This document shows, one piece after another, positions 34,417-47,394 of a DNA stretch of 64,000 nucleotides. Position 1 is the stretch's first letter. Each line of letters begins with the position of its first letter. The DNA is from Nemopilema nomurai (lineage: Eukaryota > Cnidaria > Scyphozoa > Rhizostomeae > Rhizostomatidae). The translations under genes and the position numbers were made by a program. The notes beneath the pieces are model-generated. The model was not told the DNA's origin and made no database searches. It saw only the letters and a program-made list of their open reading frames with translations. The stretch spans positions 1,488,001 to 1,552,000 of the forward strand of contig ML133455.1 of assembly GCA_003864495.1 (NCBI GenBank), written 5' to 3'.

Positions 34417-35802
34417 CTTTTGTTGGTGCGAACTTCGCAATTGGCCTGTCACAGTGATATAATTTCAAGTGTCTCTATGTTTTTTGCTTGGAATACAGTT
34501 AGAGACTATTTCCGTTACTGGTTTTTCACCATAACACTTGCATTAGCTTTAAAATTGGTCTGTGAGCAGCAAACACCAATATTCGACTTTTTGTCTGTGC
34601 GTGAGATACCCATTCTCCGTCAAAACCCAGAGCGCAACCTTCAGTTGTTGTTGTCTACTTTTCGGGCATGCGCAACTTATTGATGTGATGGCATACAGCA
34701 AGACAAAGAACAGGTAATGGCATTATGTTTGGTACAGAATTGTCAGCCTGCCTTGAGCTAAAGATACTGAGAGGACATGCAAGGGTATATTAATAGGTAA
34801 ATTTCTCAGGTTTTCGAGGTCTTTTAAGAACTTCTATTGTTTCTCATTCAGGAAAGGCAGATATAGCTTAAAGAATAAACGTAGGATAAGCTTATAAGCA
34901 GATGTCAATTCAATAGCAATTTAGGAATAGGCTTAAAAATCATTCAGCATGTCCGGGAACTTGTACGGTGAAATATACTATATCCAGCCAATAATGAAAA
35001 GTTTTAAAATTTTCTTTAAACATTTGAAAGAAAACTAAGCAGTGTCGTTATAGAGTTTCTATATCATATTTAGCCTTAATTTCAAAATACTTTTGAATTA
35101 CTTTCTCGTGAAAAAAGTTCTCAAAGGGGATAGACAAACCCTTTTTGAATCGAAGTTCTATGAAGCTAGAGACCATTTCTTATGATATGATTTCTAGTGT
35201 TTTACGAAGAATGTTTTACTGAATCATTTCAAAAACAAGAGACAGGGGTCAAAACTGTCTCATATATAGTTTATAATATCATTCCAATGCTGCGATAACT
35301 TATGACTTCACAATGGGGCGTTTGATAGTCGAGAACAGAAGGTATCCGTCAAGTTACCTGCAGAGAACGAATGGTTAATTGCGCAATCACTCTAATTCGA
35401 TCGAATTGTCTCTAACGACGATGTCTTTCATAACTTTTGTAAAAGTGTTTTCCATTTGTTGAATTTTTCATGTTTTCATTTACTTAAGTGACGAGAGGGG
35501 CGGGTAGCTGAAATGACTTTCACGGTATGAGTCGGTAGAATTGTCACTAAAACTAAATTTTGGTTCATGCTCCAAGTTTCATTTGTAACCCCAGGCGTAG
35601 TTTGGCTTTCCACCAGCCGGATAAATTATCTTAACATATGATCGAAAGCCATTTTAAATAGCCCACATCTTCATATGTCTCGGAACTTCGTTTGAAAACA
35701 ACAGATGGTGTTTTGGTACAATGAAATCACTTGAGAGTCAAGGCGACCATCTACCCAATATGCCTAGAGCATCACAAGTTGAATTATCTTACCCATGCTA
35801 TA
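34417..35802. other. Membralin upstream region
   Basis: Should hold the membralin 5' UTR and promoter close to 34417. No TATA box in a convincing place and no gene seen further upstream. Confidence 0.5.
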
Positions 35803-36143
35803 CACGCTTTTTTATAAGGAACCTACCTCAAGGCCTAGTTCCAAAAGTTCCTTAATTTTCACTGCACATCAATAAGCCTTAGCTATTAATAGAGAGATAG
35901 GCGAGACAGCATATGCGGAAACTACTCGACGAAGCACTTGACACACAAATAGCAAACAATCTATGCGAGTATTGGCTGCGAATGAATGGAACCGGCTTTT
36001 TAGTTCTTGATGCTTGCAGTTATAAACATTTTTCAAATCGAAAAGTTCCTTAGGTATTTCGTTTTTAGTAGTACAAGTTCTTTAAATATTTCGGCCTTCT
36101 ACATGTAGGCTCCTTATAAAGTGGTTCCTTATAAAAAAGCGTG
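35803..36143. mobile_element. MITE copy B (inverted relative to copy A)
   Basis: A 341 bp element with ends CACGCTTTTTTATAAGGAAC and GTTCCTTATAAAAAAGCGTG, flanked by TA on both sides (35801-35802 and 36144-36145). The interior, such as AAAAGTTCCTTAATTTTCAC, is the reverse complement of copy A, so the two copies are inverted with respect to each other. Copy B is about 60 bp longer, mainly near its right end. Confidence 0.8.
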
Positions 36144-36435
36144 TACATCAACGTTAATATTTGAGATGGGTTCCAAGTTTCACAAGTTTGTGATTAATGT
36201 TCACAGCTCCAGAAAAGAATAATTAACGATGCGCCGTTGTGTTGATAAGGTGATTTGTCTAAACATTATCAACTTCCTGGCCTCTTTTCAACGAAGCAGC
36301 AATGTTGTAAAGATGGCGTGGAGAAGAGGACTAACCAATTTACGTCTCCTCTTTCCAGTTCTCGTGGCACAATATTGAATCTTGAGGGGCATAACACCCG
36401 CAAAAAGTCCCATACGCTTTGTGAAAAACCCACAA

Positions 36436-36500
36436 ATAAATCGCACAAATCATAAAGAATCACACAAACCACGAAAATCACATAAAAATCACACAATATT
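36436..36500. repeat. Degenerate AATCACACAA repeat
   Basis: The words AATCACACAA, AAATCACATA and AAAATCACACAA follow one another with short spacers, and CACAAAACC-type words continue to about 36520. A decayed short tandem array. Confidence 0.5.
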
Positions 36501-39500
36501 CTTCAAAACCACAAAAACTCACTGGAAAATCATTGTGATTTTTGAAATCACAAAATCCCGTACACTATTTTCTGAATGATATGTCTTCGATGAATATCAT
36601 AGCCCTTACTTCTCCCTCGCTACCCCCTCCCATATTCTTACGATGTTCCTGTAGTACTTCGTGACCACGGTTAGCACAGCCGGGGTTAATTATGGCACTC
36701 TCTCATTTTGCTTACTTGATAATCAACTGCACACAAAGGCCTGGTGTCAACAATAAAGGTGTGGAAAAGAAAGCCAACGCAACACGTAATGTCACGCAAT
36801 CACAAATCACGATCAACTACCCCGCAAGTCCCCAACCCTTCCCCATCATCCCCATAACCTATTCGCTGTTTCTGGGAATAATCCAAAGAGATCACATGTC
36901 AGAGCTTCTATTTTCCGTCCTCCTGGCCACCTAAATATTCCTTTGATTTTTATTTGATTAATACAAATATTCCTAAATCTAAACTTCTAGGGAGAAAGGG
37001 CCGTAATAAAAGACTCGAGGCTTTGCGATGATAATTTTATTCTAAAACAAATTGTTTCCTGTTAGCATAAGAAATCCAAATATCAGATTAACTCGCCATT
37101 GAAGAAGAGTACATGCTTTCCTGGCCACTTTGCCGACAGTTGGCACGGAACAAAAGAGCTGACACTCAAACAAGACAAGGTGTTGTTGGCAAATGCGTCA
37201 TGGAAGTTAATGGTGTTATTGTTGCTGTGGAGGCGGTTATTTGACAAAGGGTGTTGCTTCGGACGGCGAGATGAGTCAAGTTTTACTGAGCAGCAAATGC
37301 GCTTGAAGCTGGAGAAGAACTAGGCTTGGATGCATGATCTGCAAAAAACACGGTGTATACTACTTTTGACGTTAGGTGAGTAGTGTTTTTGTGTCTTTTT
37401 GTTTGCGATCATTTGCTAAATCTAGGCACCGAAAATGTAGGAAATCTTAGGCCTCTAAGGTCAACGCAGAAATTCAGATATTTGACCCTGTGGATTAACC
37501 TTGCAATATATATTTTTCTCCAATAACTAAACTTGCCTGGCATTTCAAGAAAAACGTCGATGCTTTCTATATAAAGAGCGATCAATGAATGTGTTCTAAT
37601 CAGGTTTGTCTAGGTGCTCTAACATATTTTGCGACTGAGCGATTTGCTCAAGGGTGAATAATTGTATGTAATTACTACGGAAACGGTTTACGGAAGATAA
37701 TTGATAAGTTCGTCTAACAATGTATATAACAGGAAAAAATATTTGGTTCCTTGAGTAATCCACGCACAATTCGCAATTAATTTCCGTGAATACATCAACA
37801 AATCTAAAAGCGTTCACCAAAGTGCTTTAACGACCGTATTTGTTTTGTATCCTGACACTGTAAGTCGAAGAAATGTTGAGCAAGAGTACATTCGACGTGT
37901 TTTAAAAGGTTGGTTATGAAGAAATTTTGAAGTATTGGATCAATTCCTTTAATATGAATCTATTTGTAATCAAATTTCATGCCTGTTTACAAAAACATGC
38001 AACTCGGTAAAAGAAACGGCCCGATGTAAGAGCTATTCTGAAATTTGTGTAGTGTTTAGCAGTTACTCGTACACGCAACCCTTTAACCAAAGTTACCATG
38101 CCCATCCATGTGTCAAGTTTAATTTTTAGAAACGAAATTTGTAGTTTACTTTACTGAGGACAACAGTCAAAAAGAAAGAGATTGTTGGTTTGAGATTTTG
38201 GAAATCATAAAATTCATTGTCTATCTTTGAATGAATAAGACGAAACGAAAAGTTTTTAAACACTTTTGAAATATTGAATGCTCAGAATATTTGAAAAAGT
38301 CTGTCTAGGAGCATATTTAAACAGTCATAAACTTGATGAAATTCAAGAGATCTGTGTTTTAAATGGAAAAACAACCTATGCTTGTATTTCAATGAGTGTC
38401 AAAATATCAATTCAAATTAAAAATATTTTTTTCAAAGCATCAATATTTTTCTTGGGGAGTTGAAAGATTTACAGCAGGTCAATAAACAAGAAACTGTTGT
38501 TTTTATTGCAAGAAAAGGCTTTAAGTCATTCTCAACTTGTATCCATTAATTTGACAAGGACCTTGAATTTTCCTGTTATGAATTGATGGTTGTTTTCTGG
38601 GCTGCTTGCTGCTGAAAGCTCTGCCGATAGCTTGTGAGCCTTTGAAGAATCCAGCTTTAATGTAGAGTTACCTTTACTTATTCCATCAATAGCTTTTTAG
38701 CCTTGGCAAAACCACATGATCTTTCTTTATCCCCTTGACTGTCTAGAAATTTCAATACCATTTGTCATTTGAGTTGATTCTCATCCCAAATGCTAGACTA
38801 CACAATAATAACTTGTTCAGCAGCAATTAAAATGAAAGCAAAATCATGTGCAATTGATTATTTTTTTCTAATCCAACATCTAATTAACTAAGTAGCTAGC
38901 CAATAGTTTTATGAATTTCTTCAGACCTAGTAAGACCTTAAATGCCTATCAGGTTGTTGTTATGATTCTAGTTAAAAAAAAAACAAAAAATCTTATAGTT
39001 GATAGCAAATTCTTATTAAACATTCATAAACTGTTAATGCTAGCTTTATTTTGATACCATTAGAATAAAATCATTTCATGAAGTTCTCTTTTGAATGTTG
39101 TCTAGTTTTTGGTATCAAATTTCATAATTTGAACATTGAAATCTCTTCTCTGATCTCTCTCTAAAGCATTTTTATGCTTGGTTTTAATTGCTTGTTATGC
39201 TCTAAAGTTGAAAAATATGGAACTTTTGATCTGAATTTAAAAGTGAATTTTTCATCTGAATTCATAAATTATATATTTACTGAACATCCAATTTTGCAAA
39301 TTTCTTACTTTTTTGGATCTAAAGAGCTTGAATTGATCATTCAATTGGATTATTCGGTTCTAAACCATGTAATCTACTCCCTAGCATAGGAGGAGTCTAA
39401 CCGCAGCTGATCTTTAGTTACTGTAATTTCATGAGTTCCAATTTAACAACTCTCTGTAAAGAAATCCTGTCAACCAGGCTTCCCCAATATGGTTTTTGGT

Positions 39501-41067
39501 GCAAACCCCATGATCAACTCTGTCACCATTTGTCAAAATATGAATCAGACCTATTTATCTGGGATTTTCCAGTGAATTCCCAGGTGCCAATTCCAACTAA
39601 ATGTATGAAAAAGCAAATCTTCTTTTATCTTGTGGTTAATCTGACCACATGTGGTTTTAACAGTTGGTTTGTTGGCTGCAGATGGCAGGCTATCTTTTCA
39701 ATTAACTTGACCAATTTTGTTGGCCCTTGAAGTTTAGACTAGAGCATGAATATTGAAGCTAGCATCTGTCATATAAGTTTGTTTTTGAAGTCAAAAGAAT
39801 GTGATAAGCTTTATCATTATATTTGCAAAATATTGAGAAGTAAAGAATGACTATTTATATAATAAGGAATGACTCTTGATAAGTAACTTTAGTACTGAGT
39901 AACTTTTGCTGGCACAAGGTAATAACGCTCAAGTGTTTTAACATAAATTTGTTCTCCTTGTAGATAATGCTGGGGATCAAGACCATCCCCAGCCTAAACC
40001 CACCTTTTGTTTGCATAGTAACAAAAGCATGCATTGTTTAATCCTATCACCAATAGGTGTTAACTTGTATGGCTGCCTTTAGTTTTGCAAGTGTGGACTA
40101 TTTCTGCACTTACCTGCATTTATGGAAAAATCTGCAGTTATCACGCATTATTCTTGTATTATTGTGTGTTGCTGGAAAAATTATGTTGTTGTAGCTTTTA
40201 ATTATCACTTCACAGTTTGATAAAAATGACATTTTTTGGATTTTAACAGATCAGGGGACATTTCAGGTGCTGCTATGCAGTAACATATTTTCAACTTGCA
40301 CTGTCCAATTGTGTCTTTGGATTAAAAAGTTGACAAGCTTCCAAGTTAAAAAACCACACAACTCTTTTCCATATTTTATGAGACTCACAGCCTTTGATAA
40401 GGCAAAAATGAGAGATAAGGCAAAATGGTTGATATATAGGACCTGAACTTATATGACTTTGGTTAAGAGTCAGACATTGGCAGCATTGATTTCTCTCTGG
40501 CATCAATGTTTCTTCTGCAATTTAATTGAAAGAGTAAAAGATTGGGGAATTCCCCCCCCCCTTATTAATCTCTAGCATTAGTTGCTGTCCGTAAAGGGTG
40601 TACCCAAAGGGAATGTCCACATTTCCCTGAGATTCATTCTGCACACCTTTCCTATTGTCGGTTTCATGACAATTTATATCATGTGAAGCCTGAATTCTGT
40701 AATCTCAAAAAGGATTATTACTTGGCCAATCCTTTTAATGGTCCCCAATTGACCACTCAGCCAACAGCTGAGATATTTTTAGTAGGTTGTCCTTGCAGTT
40801 ATTTTTAAAATTCGCAATTGCATTTAAAGGTTATCAGATATGAATCAAAGAGCGGAGGCTAAGGCGACTTCCAGGTATAGGAATGACCGCTGCTTTCGCA
40901 AATAGAATTCGCATATAGACATGCAGCAAGTTGGAGCAGACGGATTTTACGGTCTGGTTGGAGGGCTTTGTTTTCTTTATTCGCGTTAATTTTAATTGAG
41001 AAACCGAACGGCTCTTGCTTTCGGCTCTTCAGACGTCTGGGTCGTAAATCGGTTTTTCTTAGTGAGA

Positions 41068-41111
41068 GGGGGGGGATAGGGTCGGGGGGGATAGGGTCGG
41101 AAGGGAAGGGA
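41068..41111 (+). promoter_or_regulatory. G-rich block, G-quadruplex potential
   Basis: Two copies of GGGGGATAGGGTCGG in tandem, then AAGGGAAGGG. There are six or more G-runs of three or longer within 44 bp, enough for a G-quadruplex on the plus strand. It lies about 650 bp upstream of the coiled-coil start codon, in the likely promoter or first-exon region. A regulatory role is inference. Confidence 0.4.
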
Positions 41112-41728
41112 CGAAACCTATCTTCTACGTCACAGCCACATTGTTTTGCCCACGAGTAAGCTAGATGATTGGGTCTCTTTTTCATACATTTGTTGGTCCC
41201 AGTAATGCAGAATCTTTTACGTACACACACTCTGTGCTCATGTTCTCCCGAAGAGATTACACGCTTGTTTGCGTGCTAAGAAGCGTTTCCCGAGCTTGTT
41301 GGCGATTTGGCAGCTTTAATCAAACATTATTGGTATTAATATTATTAAATATTCATGTCGTCGCAGTGTGAGACTTTGTTTTGCGTTGCTTGCTCTTGTT
41401 TAAAACTGGCTGGTGGAGAGATGTTTGTGTTGAGAATTTGTGGTTGCCAGTGCTCTGTTTTTGATAAACTGTTTTCTGCTTTATTTCATTAGGGTGATAA
41501 GGAAATGAACCCAATTTCTTTTTATCTTGTTTCGTTACCGTGGAATTTAGCGAGCCTCGTTAAAGAGCGCTGCATAGGTCGTTTTATCCAATTCGGCCTG
41601 TTTATGCTTCCACAATGGCGAAAATATTTCGCAAGTTTATACTGCTCATCTTGGGTAAACAGGCTCTATTTAGTTTTCGAATGCTTCTGATTGATTTGAA
41701 TGTGACAAATTTGTTTTGCTCTTTTCAG

Positions 41729-41770
41729 ATGGAGTCAAGACAAATATTAACTGAACAGAATGAGCAGTAA
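41729..41770 (+). promoter_or_regulatory. Upstream ORF overlapping the coiled-coil start
   Basis: The ATG is the first three bases after the acceptor CTCTTTTCAG. The frame runs 13 codons to a TAA at 41768-41770, overlapping the main ATG (41760) in another frame. An overlapping uORF normally lowers translation from the main start. It could be skipped if the main transcript uses a different first exon. Confidence 0.5.
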
Positions 41771-44700
41771 AGGGGGAGATGATTCGGAGGAAAACACGGA
41801 GAGGCTTGTCAACGGGAAATGGAGCCTTGGCGAACGGACCTTGTCCGGCTCGTTTACCAAGTCTCGCAAAAACAGCCGGATTGCCACCGTGAAGCCCGTG
41901 ACAAAGTGTCTCTCGTCGTCGGAGGAAGATGTGACAAAGGCAGGTAAAATTGATACCACTTCGCCCCGATTTGCCAAGTTGCTGAGCAGAGACATGTCAT
42001 CAGTGGACAAAGACGTGATTGTCGCTGAACTGGAGAAGTGTTTGTCGGAGCTGGAGCACAACGATAACCCGTACGCATCGCTGACTGACGAGTACAAGCG
42101 AATGGAAGAGGAGCGGGACGAACTGGCCAAGGAGCTCGAGAACGCGTTCGGGGACCTGGAAGGCTATATGCACCATGTGCGTGAGGTCGAGTCGGATCGG
42201 AAGGCAATCGAGGCTGAGAAAGACGAGTTGGAGAAGGAGGTTGAGAATCTGAAGTACTGCCTGACGCATCGCCAAGAAGTCGAGGAAAACAGCCTGAAAG
42301 TTGGGAAGGAGGCTTTAGAGGCCAAACTGAAGGAGGTAACGGCCGACAACGAAAGAATGAAAGAGCAAATCAGTGAATTACTGGAAGAACGCCAGTCGCT
42401 GATAGGGAGCTTGCTCAATCTGCACTCAAGAGAGGTCGATGACGTCATCCAGACTCGGAGCCGGTCCTGCAGCGTTGTGTCAACGGACAGTGCTTCATCG
42501 TCGTCCGTGTTGCGCAGCGAATGTATGGAGCTGCGGGATCGCATGCAAGAAGCTGAGGAGGCGGAGTTGAAAGTAACGGAAGAGCTGGCGAAATGCAAGG
42601 AATACTTACAGGAAAGTTTGCAAGAGAAGATAGGTTTGGAGAAGAAGATCAAGGAACTAGATGAGGCCATTGGGAAGCTTGAGACAGAGAATGATCATTT
42701 GAGTGATGAATTGGATGATCAGGGTGAAAAAATGACGAAGAAGATCAAGACAAAGGAAGAAGAAATCGAGAAATTGAAAACGGTTTGTTACTATCCTATT
42801 TGTTATCTTTTGTACGCGAAAAAGGCTAGAAGTCGACATAGTTTGCTAAGCACAAGTTGCTAAACATGTGATCACAGGTCCTGTGTTGAGTTTTATTGGA
42901 CCACAAGTTGATTAAAATGGCGTTTAAAAGCATATGCTGTTTAAACATAGAAACACACGGCTTCAAGATGAATTGTGGCCGGAGTGATCAATAGCAAACA
43001 TGTGAAAGCAAGCTGATGTTGTTTTGATGACTGCTGAATAATATTCTCAGCTTGTTTATCCACGAAACGAGGCTTGCCCAATCCTAACCAATTTCGTATT
43101 TAGCAATTAGTGTTTAGCATTTCCTTCTACCTAGCTTCCGTAGGTAGAAAACCATTTCCACCACTGGACAAATGAAAGGCGATTAAGTTGAATCTGTTGT
43201 CGAATCATTTTTGTAATTAGAAATTAAGTGGATAATTGTTTGTTGGACGTAGAGTGTGGGATAATCATGATTCACGATTCCTGCGAGATTTCCCATGGGA
43301 TAATGTGTCCTGGGGATATGTAACGGATGATTTTTTCGTAGAATCATTTTGGCTCATCGCTAGAATTATTAGTTAAGTTTTCACCTTCATCTGTCTTTCA
43401 AAATCTTTTAACCTATGGTCGTTTGTTATTTTTTGTAATCTTCCGCTTTCTTTTACTTATTTTCTATCTTTTTCTCTGAGAAAAGTTTAAATTGCAGGTA
43501 ACAAGAATGCAAATGATTGTTTTACTTTTTGGCCTGCCAACAAGATTCTCACCGCCTTAAAATGCAAATGCCCACGATGTTTTTGTAGACATTGTGTTTA
43601 TGATTGTTCCTTTTTGTCTTCCCAAGGAGGTGGCCAGACTGCAGAGAGAGTTAGGGAAACAGGATCGCACGAATAAAGAACTTACAAAAAACAAGGAATC
43701 GGAGGGTAAGCTGCAACGACTACAAGAAGAAAATGCTAAGTTGAAGACAGCTCTTGAAAAAAGTGAAGCCGAATGCTCAGATTACCAAGATAGAGAGACG
43801 AGAATCAAGGAAGAATATGCAGAGTTCAAGGATCAATCAGCAGACGAACTCATGGAAATTGAGAGCGAAAATAAAGAGTTGAAGGACCGGGTACTTGATC
43901 TCGAGGATCAGGTTGCGAATGTGGAGGAGCTTCAGGAGGAGATATCGAATTTCCTCAAGGAGAAAGGTGTCATCGAGAGGCAAATGGCAGAAATTGGGGA
44001 GAAATTGCTGAATGAAAGAGCACTGGGCAGAAAGCAAAAAGCTGATATGCAAATTGAAATTGACCGGCTGACCGATAAGCTTGCAGCTGAAAAGAAAGAA
44101 GCTAACAACAAAGGTGGAAATGATGCCAAGTTGGAAGAAATGACAAAACAACATGAAGATTTGAAAATCGGGAAACGAAAACTTGAGATTGAAATGCGAA
44201 GTCTGAAGAAGGTTGTGGAGAAGAAACAAGCTGAGCTCCAAAGTCAGTTAGAGGATAAGGAAAGAGAACTGGAAGCAAAGGAGCAGAAGATTGAGGCGCT
44301 AGACGGCATGGCTGATAGTTTGAAGAAGGAATTCGAGGAGGTACAGTCTGCAAAGGAGTTGCTTGAGAATGAAAAATGTGAAGTTGAATCGAAAATTTCT
44401 AGGATTAAAGATGAGTTTGGGAAAAAGAAATCTGATTTGTTACTTGAAAAGAGTAATTTAGAAAAATAAAAGAAAACTTGCAAACGGAAGTAAGGAATTT
44501 AGTTTCTGAGTTGAATGTTATTAAAAAAGAACTCTCAAAAGAGAAAGTTATCCGTGAAAAGGTAGAGAAAGAAAAGGATAATTTGCAACGAGATCTCGAA
44601 GAGTTGCAAAGCACACACGCTGAAAATATAAAGAAACTAGAATTCGAACTGAAAACTGCGAAAGACAATGAAAAGTCGTTGAATGATAAACTCAAGAGTG

Positions 44701-47394
44701 TTGTTGATAATGAAGAAAAACTTCGTCAATCGAACTTCAATGTGCGAAAGCTGGAGCAGTCTCTATCAGATGCTGTCAAAGAAAAGAAAGATGTTGAAAA
44801 TGGGGCTATAACTCGTTTTGAGGAGGCAAAGATGTACCACGAAACGGAACAGCTAAAGTTAGTAGAGGAGATCAGCACGTTGCAAAAGAGGTTGAATTCA
44901 GAAGAAAACGGGGAAATGCATGTACAGAAGTTGAAGTCGAAGGTTGAGGATATGAATATTTTTATTGAGCGTGCGGAAACAAAGGTTAAAGAGCTAGATG
45001 GAGAGTTGAAGCATGCGAAGAAGCAAGTTAATGATTCAGAGAATGTTGTAAGCACGCTGCGGAAAGAAAAGGGGGCCTTGCAATCAGAGATTGGTAGTTT
45101 GCGGTCTCAGCTGGCTTCAGCCAGGGGGGACTTTGATAAAGCTACGAGGCAGCTACGGAACGCCTGCGCAGACCTCGAAAAGGCAATCAATGAAAAGAAA
45201 CAGCTGAAAGAACAGTTGGAGTATTCAAGGTTCGAGCTGGAGAACACAAACAGCATCCAGAAGCTGAACAAAGAGACGGAGGAGGCCGTGTTGTCGGAAA
45301 AGATCAGTCAGCATATCCAAAAGCACGAGGAGCTGCGAAGTGATCTGCAGTTGGAGATACAGAGGCTGAAGGAGGAACAAAAGCTGATAGAGAACGATCT
45401 AGGTGTGACGAAAATGCATTTAGAGCAGGCGCAGGACAAGGAGCTTAAGTTTATGCATTCAATTAATGGCTTAAGCGAAAACATTGAGCGTCTGAGACGA
45501 GATAAAAGCAATTTAGAGAAGGCTTTGGAAGCTGCTAAGATGGAGAATGGTGAGTTGTCTGGAAAGCTTCGCAAAATGTCACACTTGCAGCCTGCACATG
45601 GCCAAGATGGTGCCATGAACAGCGAGGATAATGAGGCACTTCGACATAAGTGCGGCTTGCTTCAAGACGACCTCGCCAAGGCCTATGCTAGTAACAAGAC
45701 GTTGCTTGACAAGGTACGAAGCACAGAGGAAACGAACGCAAACACCCTTCGAAGTTTGAAGGCGAGGAAGACGGAACTGCAGTTGCAACTGGGCAATGTG
45801 CAGCACGAGAAAGAAGACCTTGAAAAGGAAGTCAAGGTGCTGAAAGAGCTATTGGCCCGTCGGAAAGAGGATGCTGCCGAAAAGGAGGCTAGCCCGGTCG
45901 ATAGAGAGGAGTCGCTGGTAAGATTGCAGCGACAGACGGAGGAGTTAAGAGAAGAACTCAGTGCGACCCAGTCAAGGGTTGCTCAACTCGAGGATGAAAA
46001 CTTTGGCTACAAAGAGAAACTTCAGGAATCGGAAGAGCTCATTCTCGACCTCCAGAAAGCAGTCGCTCGTGCCAACGATGTAGCAATGGAAAAAGCACTG
46101 GAGGTCTCTCGTCAAAAACGCATGTTCGAGAAAAAGTACGAAAAACTGCTGAAAGAAAATTTCAGCTATCGAAAACAGTTCTATTTCGATGGATCAGCTA
46201 TAACAGACAATGGAAAAAACCACCACGATCGATCGTTTTCGGACCTTGCGTGGCAGACGCGGGCAAACGAAGAGAGCATGGAAGGCGCAATTGTAGCATC
46301 TGAAGGTGATCGGACTAAGCGGTCAGAAGATACCACACACCACAAAAAGTCGGCAGGTGAATTGCACCGAATCATCGCACGGGACATCGATAAGGGGGTC
46401 TCCCTTTCAAGGAGTGAGTCGGCTCCTATAACCCAACGCGAGTCGGAGCTGAAACCGGTCAAGACAAAAATCACAGCCGGATCCGTAACAGCACCGGTTA
46501 AGTACTTATCTGATACGGATTCGATTGGAAGCAAACCGGATTCCAGCGACGGGGATATCGCCCCACCATCGCCACAGCTGAAGAAGTCGGCGCTGCCAAT
46601 GTATGACGAAGCTAGCAGGTATGGCAGCGAGGCTGTTCCTGATTTGTAACGAGGCTGTCAATATTGTTATTCGTATATTTGAGCCACTTTTATTTATAGG
46701 CGTTTTATTTTTAGGCGTTACTTGAGCGATGTTTAAGTTGCACTCAGTGGCTTTAAACCGTAGATCACTTCTTGAGAGTTAACCTGGAATTGCAGTCAAT
46801 ACTTGTGACAACAAAGGCTTAAAGCGAGTATCAATTGACTCACAATGAATTTTTGCTGGATGAATCTTAATTCGCTCAAACTGGTTTTGTTTTTCATTGA
46901 CAAATTATTTTAAGAGTGTTGTGTATATAGAAATATCAAGATTAGGTTTAGAAGAAACGATTGGAGGTTGTCAAGACTTACTTTATCTGTCTATTTTATG
47001 TGATTTCATTTCTTGACATTAGAGAGTACAGTTAAGACTTTCAAACGTTTCAAGCCAAAATGGCCACCGTGCCATCAGGCTCCAAGCTTGTCTTGGGGTA
47101 TCATCTCTAACCAGTATTCTTGTCTTTTTAAGGGGCACCGCTTTCAAAGACCAAGACCTCAAGGGAATACCCAACAAAATCCACCGGCCAATCAAGTTGA
47201 AAGAAATTAAATTCCCGAGTCTGTCCCCTGCGCCAGAGCGTCGAGCTGTCGATGTGGTTGCTGCAAACAGAAGAAGTCCGGTGATGCGGAGCCCTGCCAT
47301 GCGGAGCCCTGGGCGTCACAGTCCTGTAATTGTCATTGAGAAGGAAAAGCCGAAGCAGCCGGCAGGCACGGAGCGAATGGAACACTGGGTATAG
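41760..47394 (+). CDS. Long coiled-coil protein of unknown identity
   Basis: Coding exons 41760-42782, 43627-46618 and 47133-47394, about 1425 aa. Not recognised beyond its architecture. Residues about 1-85 are Ser/Lys/Thr-rich; about 85-1230 is near-continuous charged heptad coiled coil rich in Glu, Lys and Leu; the tail is Ser/Pro-rich and ends with repeated RSP motifs. Splices: ACG|GTTTGT to CCCAAG|GAG (phase 0), and GCTAGCAG|GTATGG to TTTTTAAG|GGG (phase 2), both in frame. Without the second splice the frame ends at 46649 with a slightly different tail. Odd: at 44461-44466 the frame shifts by one base. The upstream frame hits TAA at 44467-44469, while the coiled coil continues at once in the next frame. 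A five-A run there suggests a lost A, either an assembly error or a real break. A golgin- or centrosome-like scaffold role is only a guess from shape. Confidence 0.85.

Larger units (their letters stand above)
36144..41728. other. Intergenic, upstream of the coiled-coil gene
   Basis: No gene supported over 5.5 kb. The open frames at 37099-37323, 39431-39730 and 40859-41230 show no family features. The last 700 bp (GC-richer, with the G-rich block at 41068) probably contains the promoter and a non-coding first exon of the coiled-coil gene, because a good splice acceptor (CTCTTTTCAG) ends at 41728. Confidence 0.5.

Noticed and set aside
42164..42670. 168-codon minus-strand open frame, Ser-rich
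   Set aside because: It is the reverse shadow of the Glu/Lys-rich coiled-coil exon; such codon bias gives long antisense frames. No splice sites or domain support it. The same applies to antisense frames at 44405-45055, 45308-45616 and 46181-46534.
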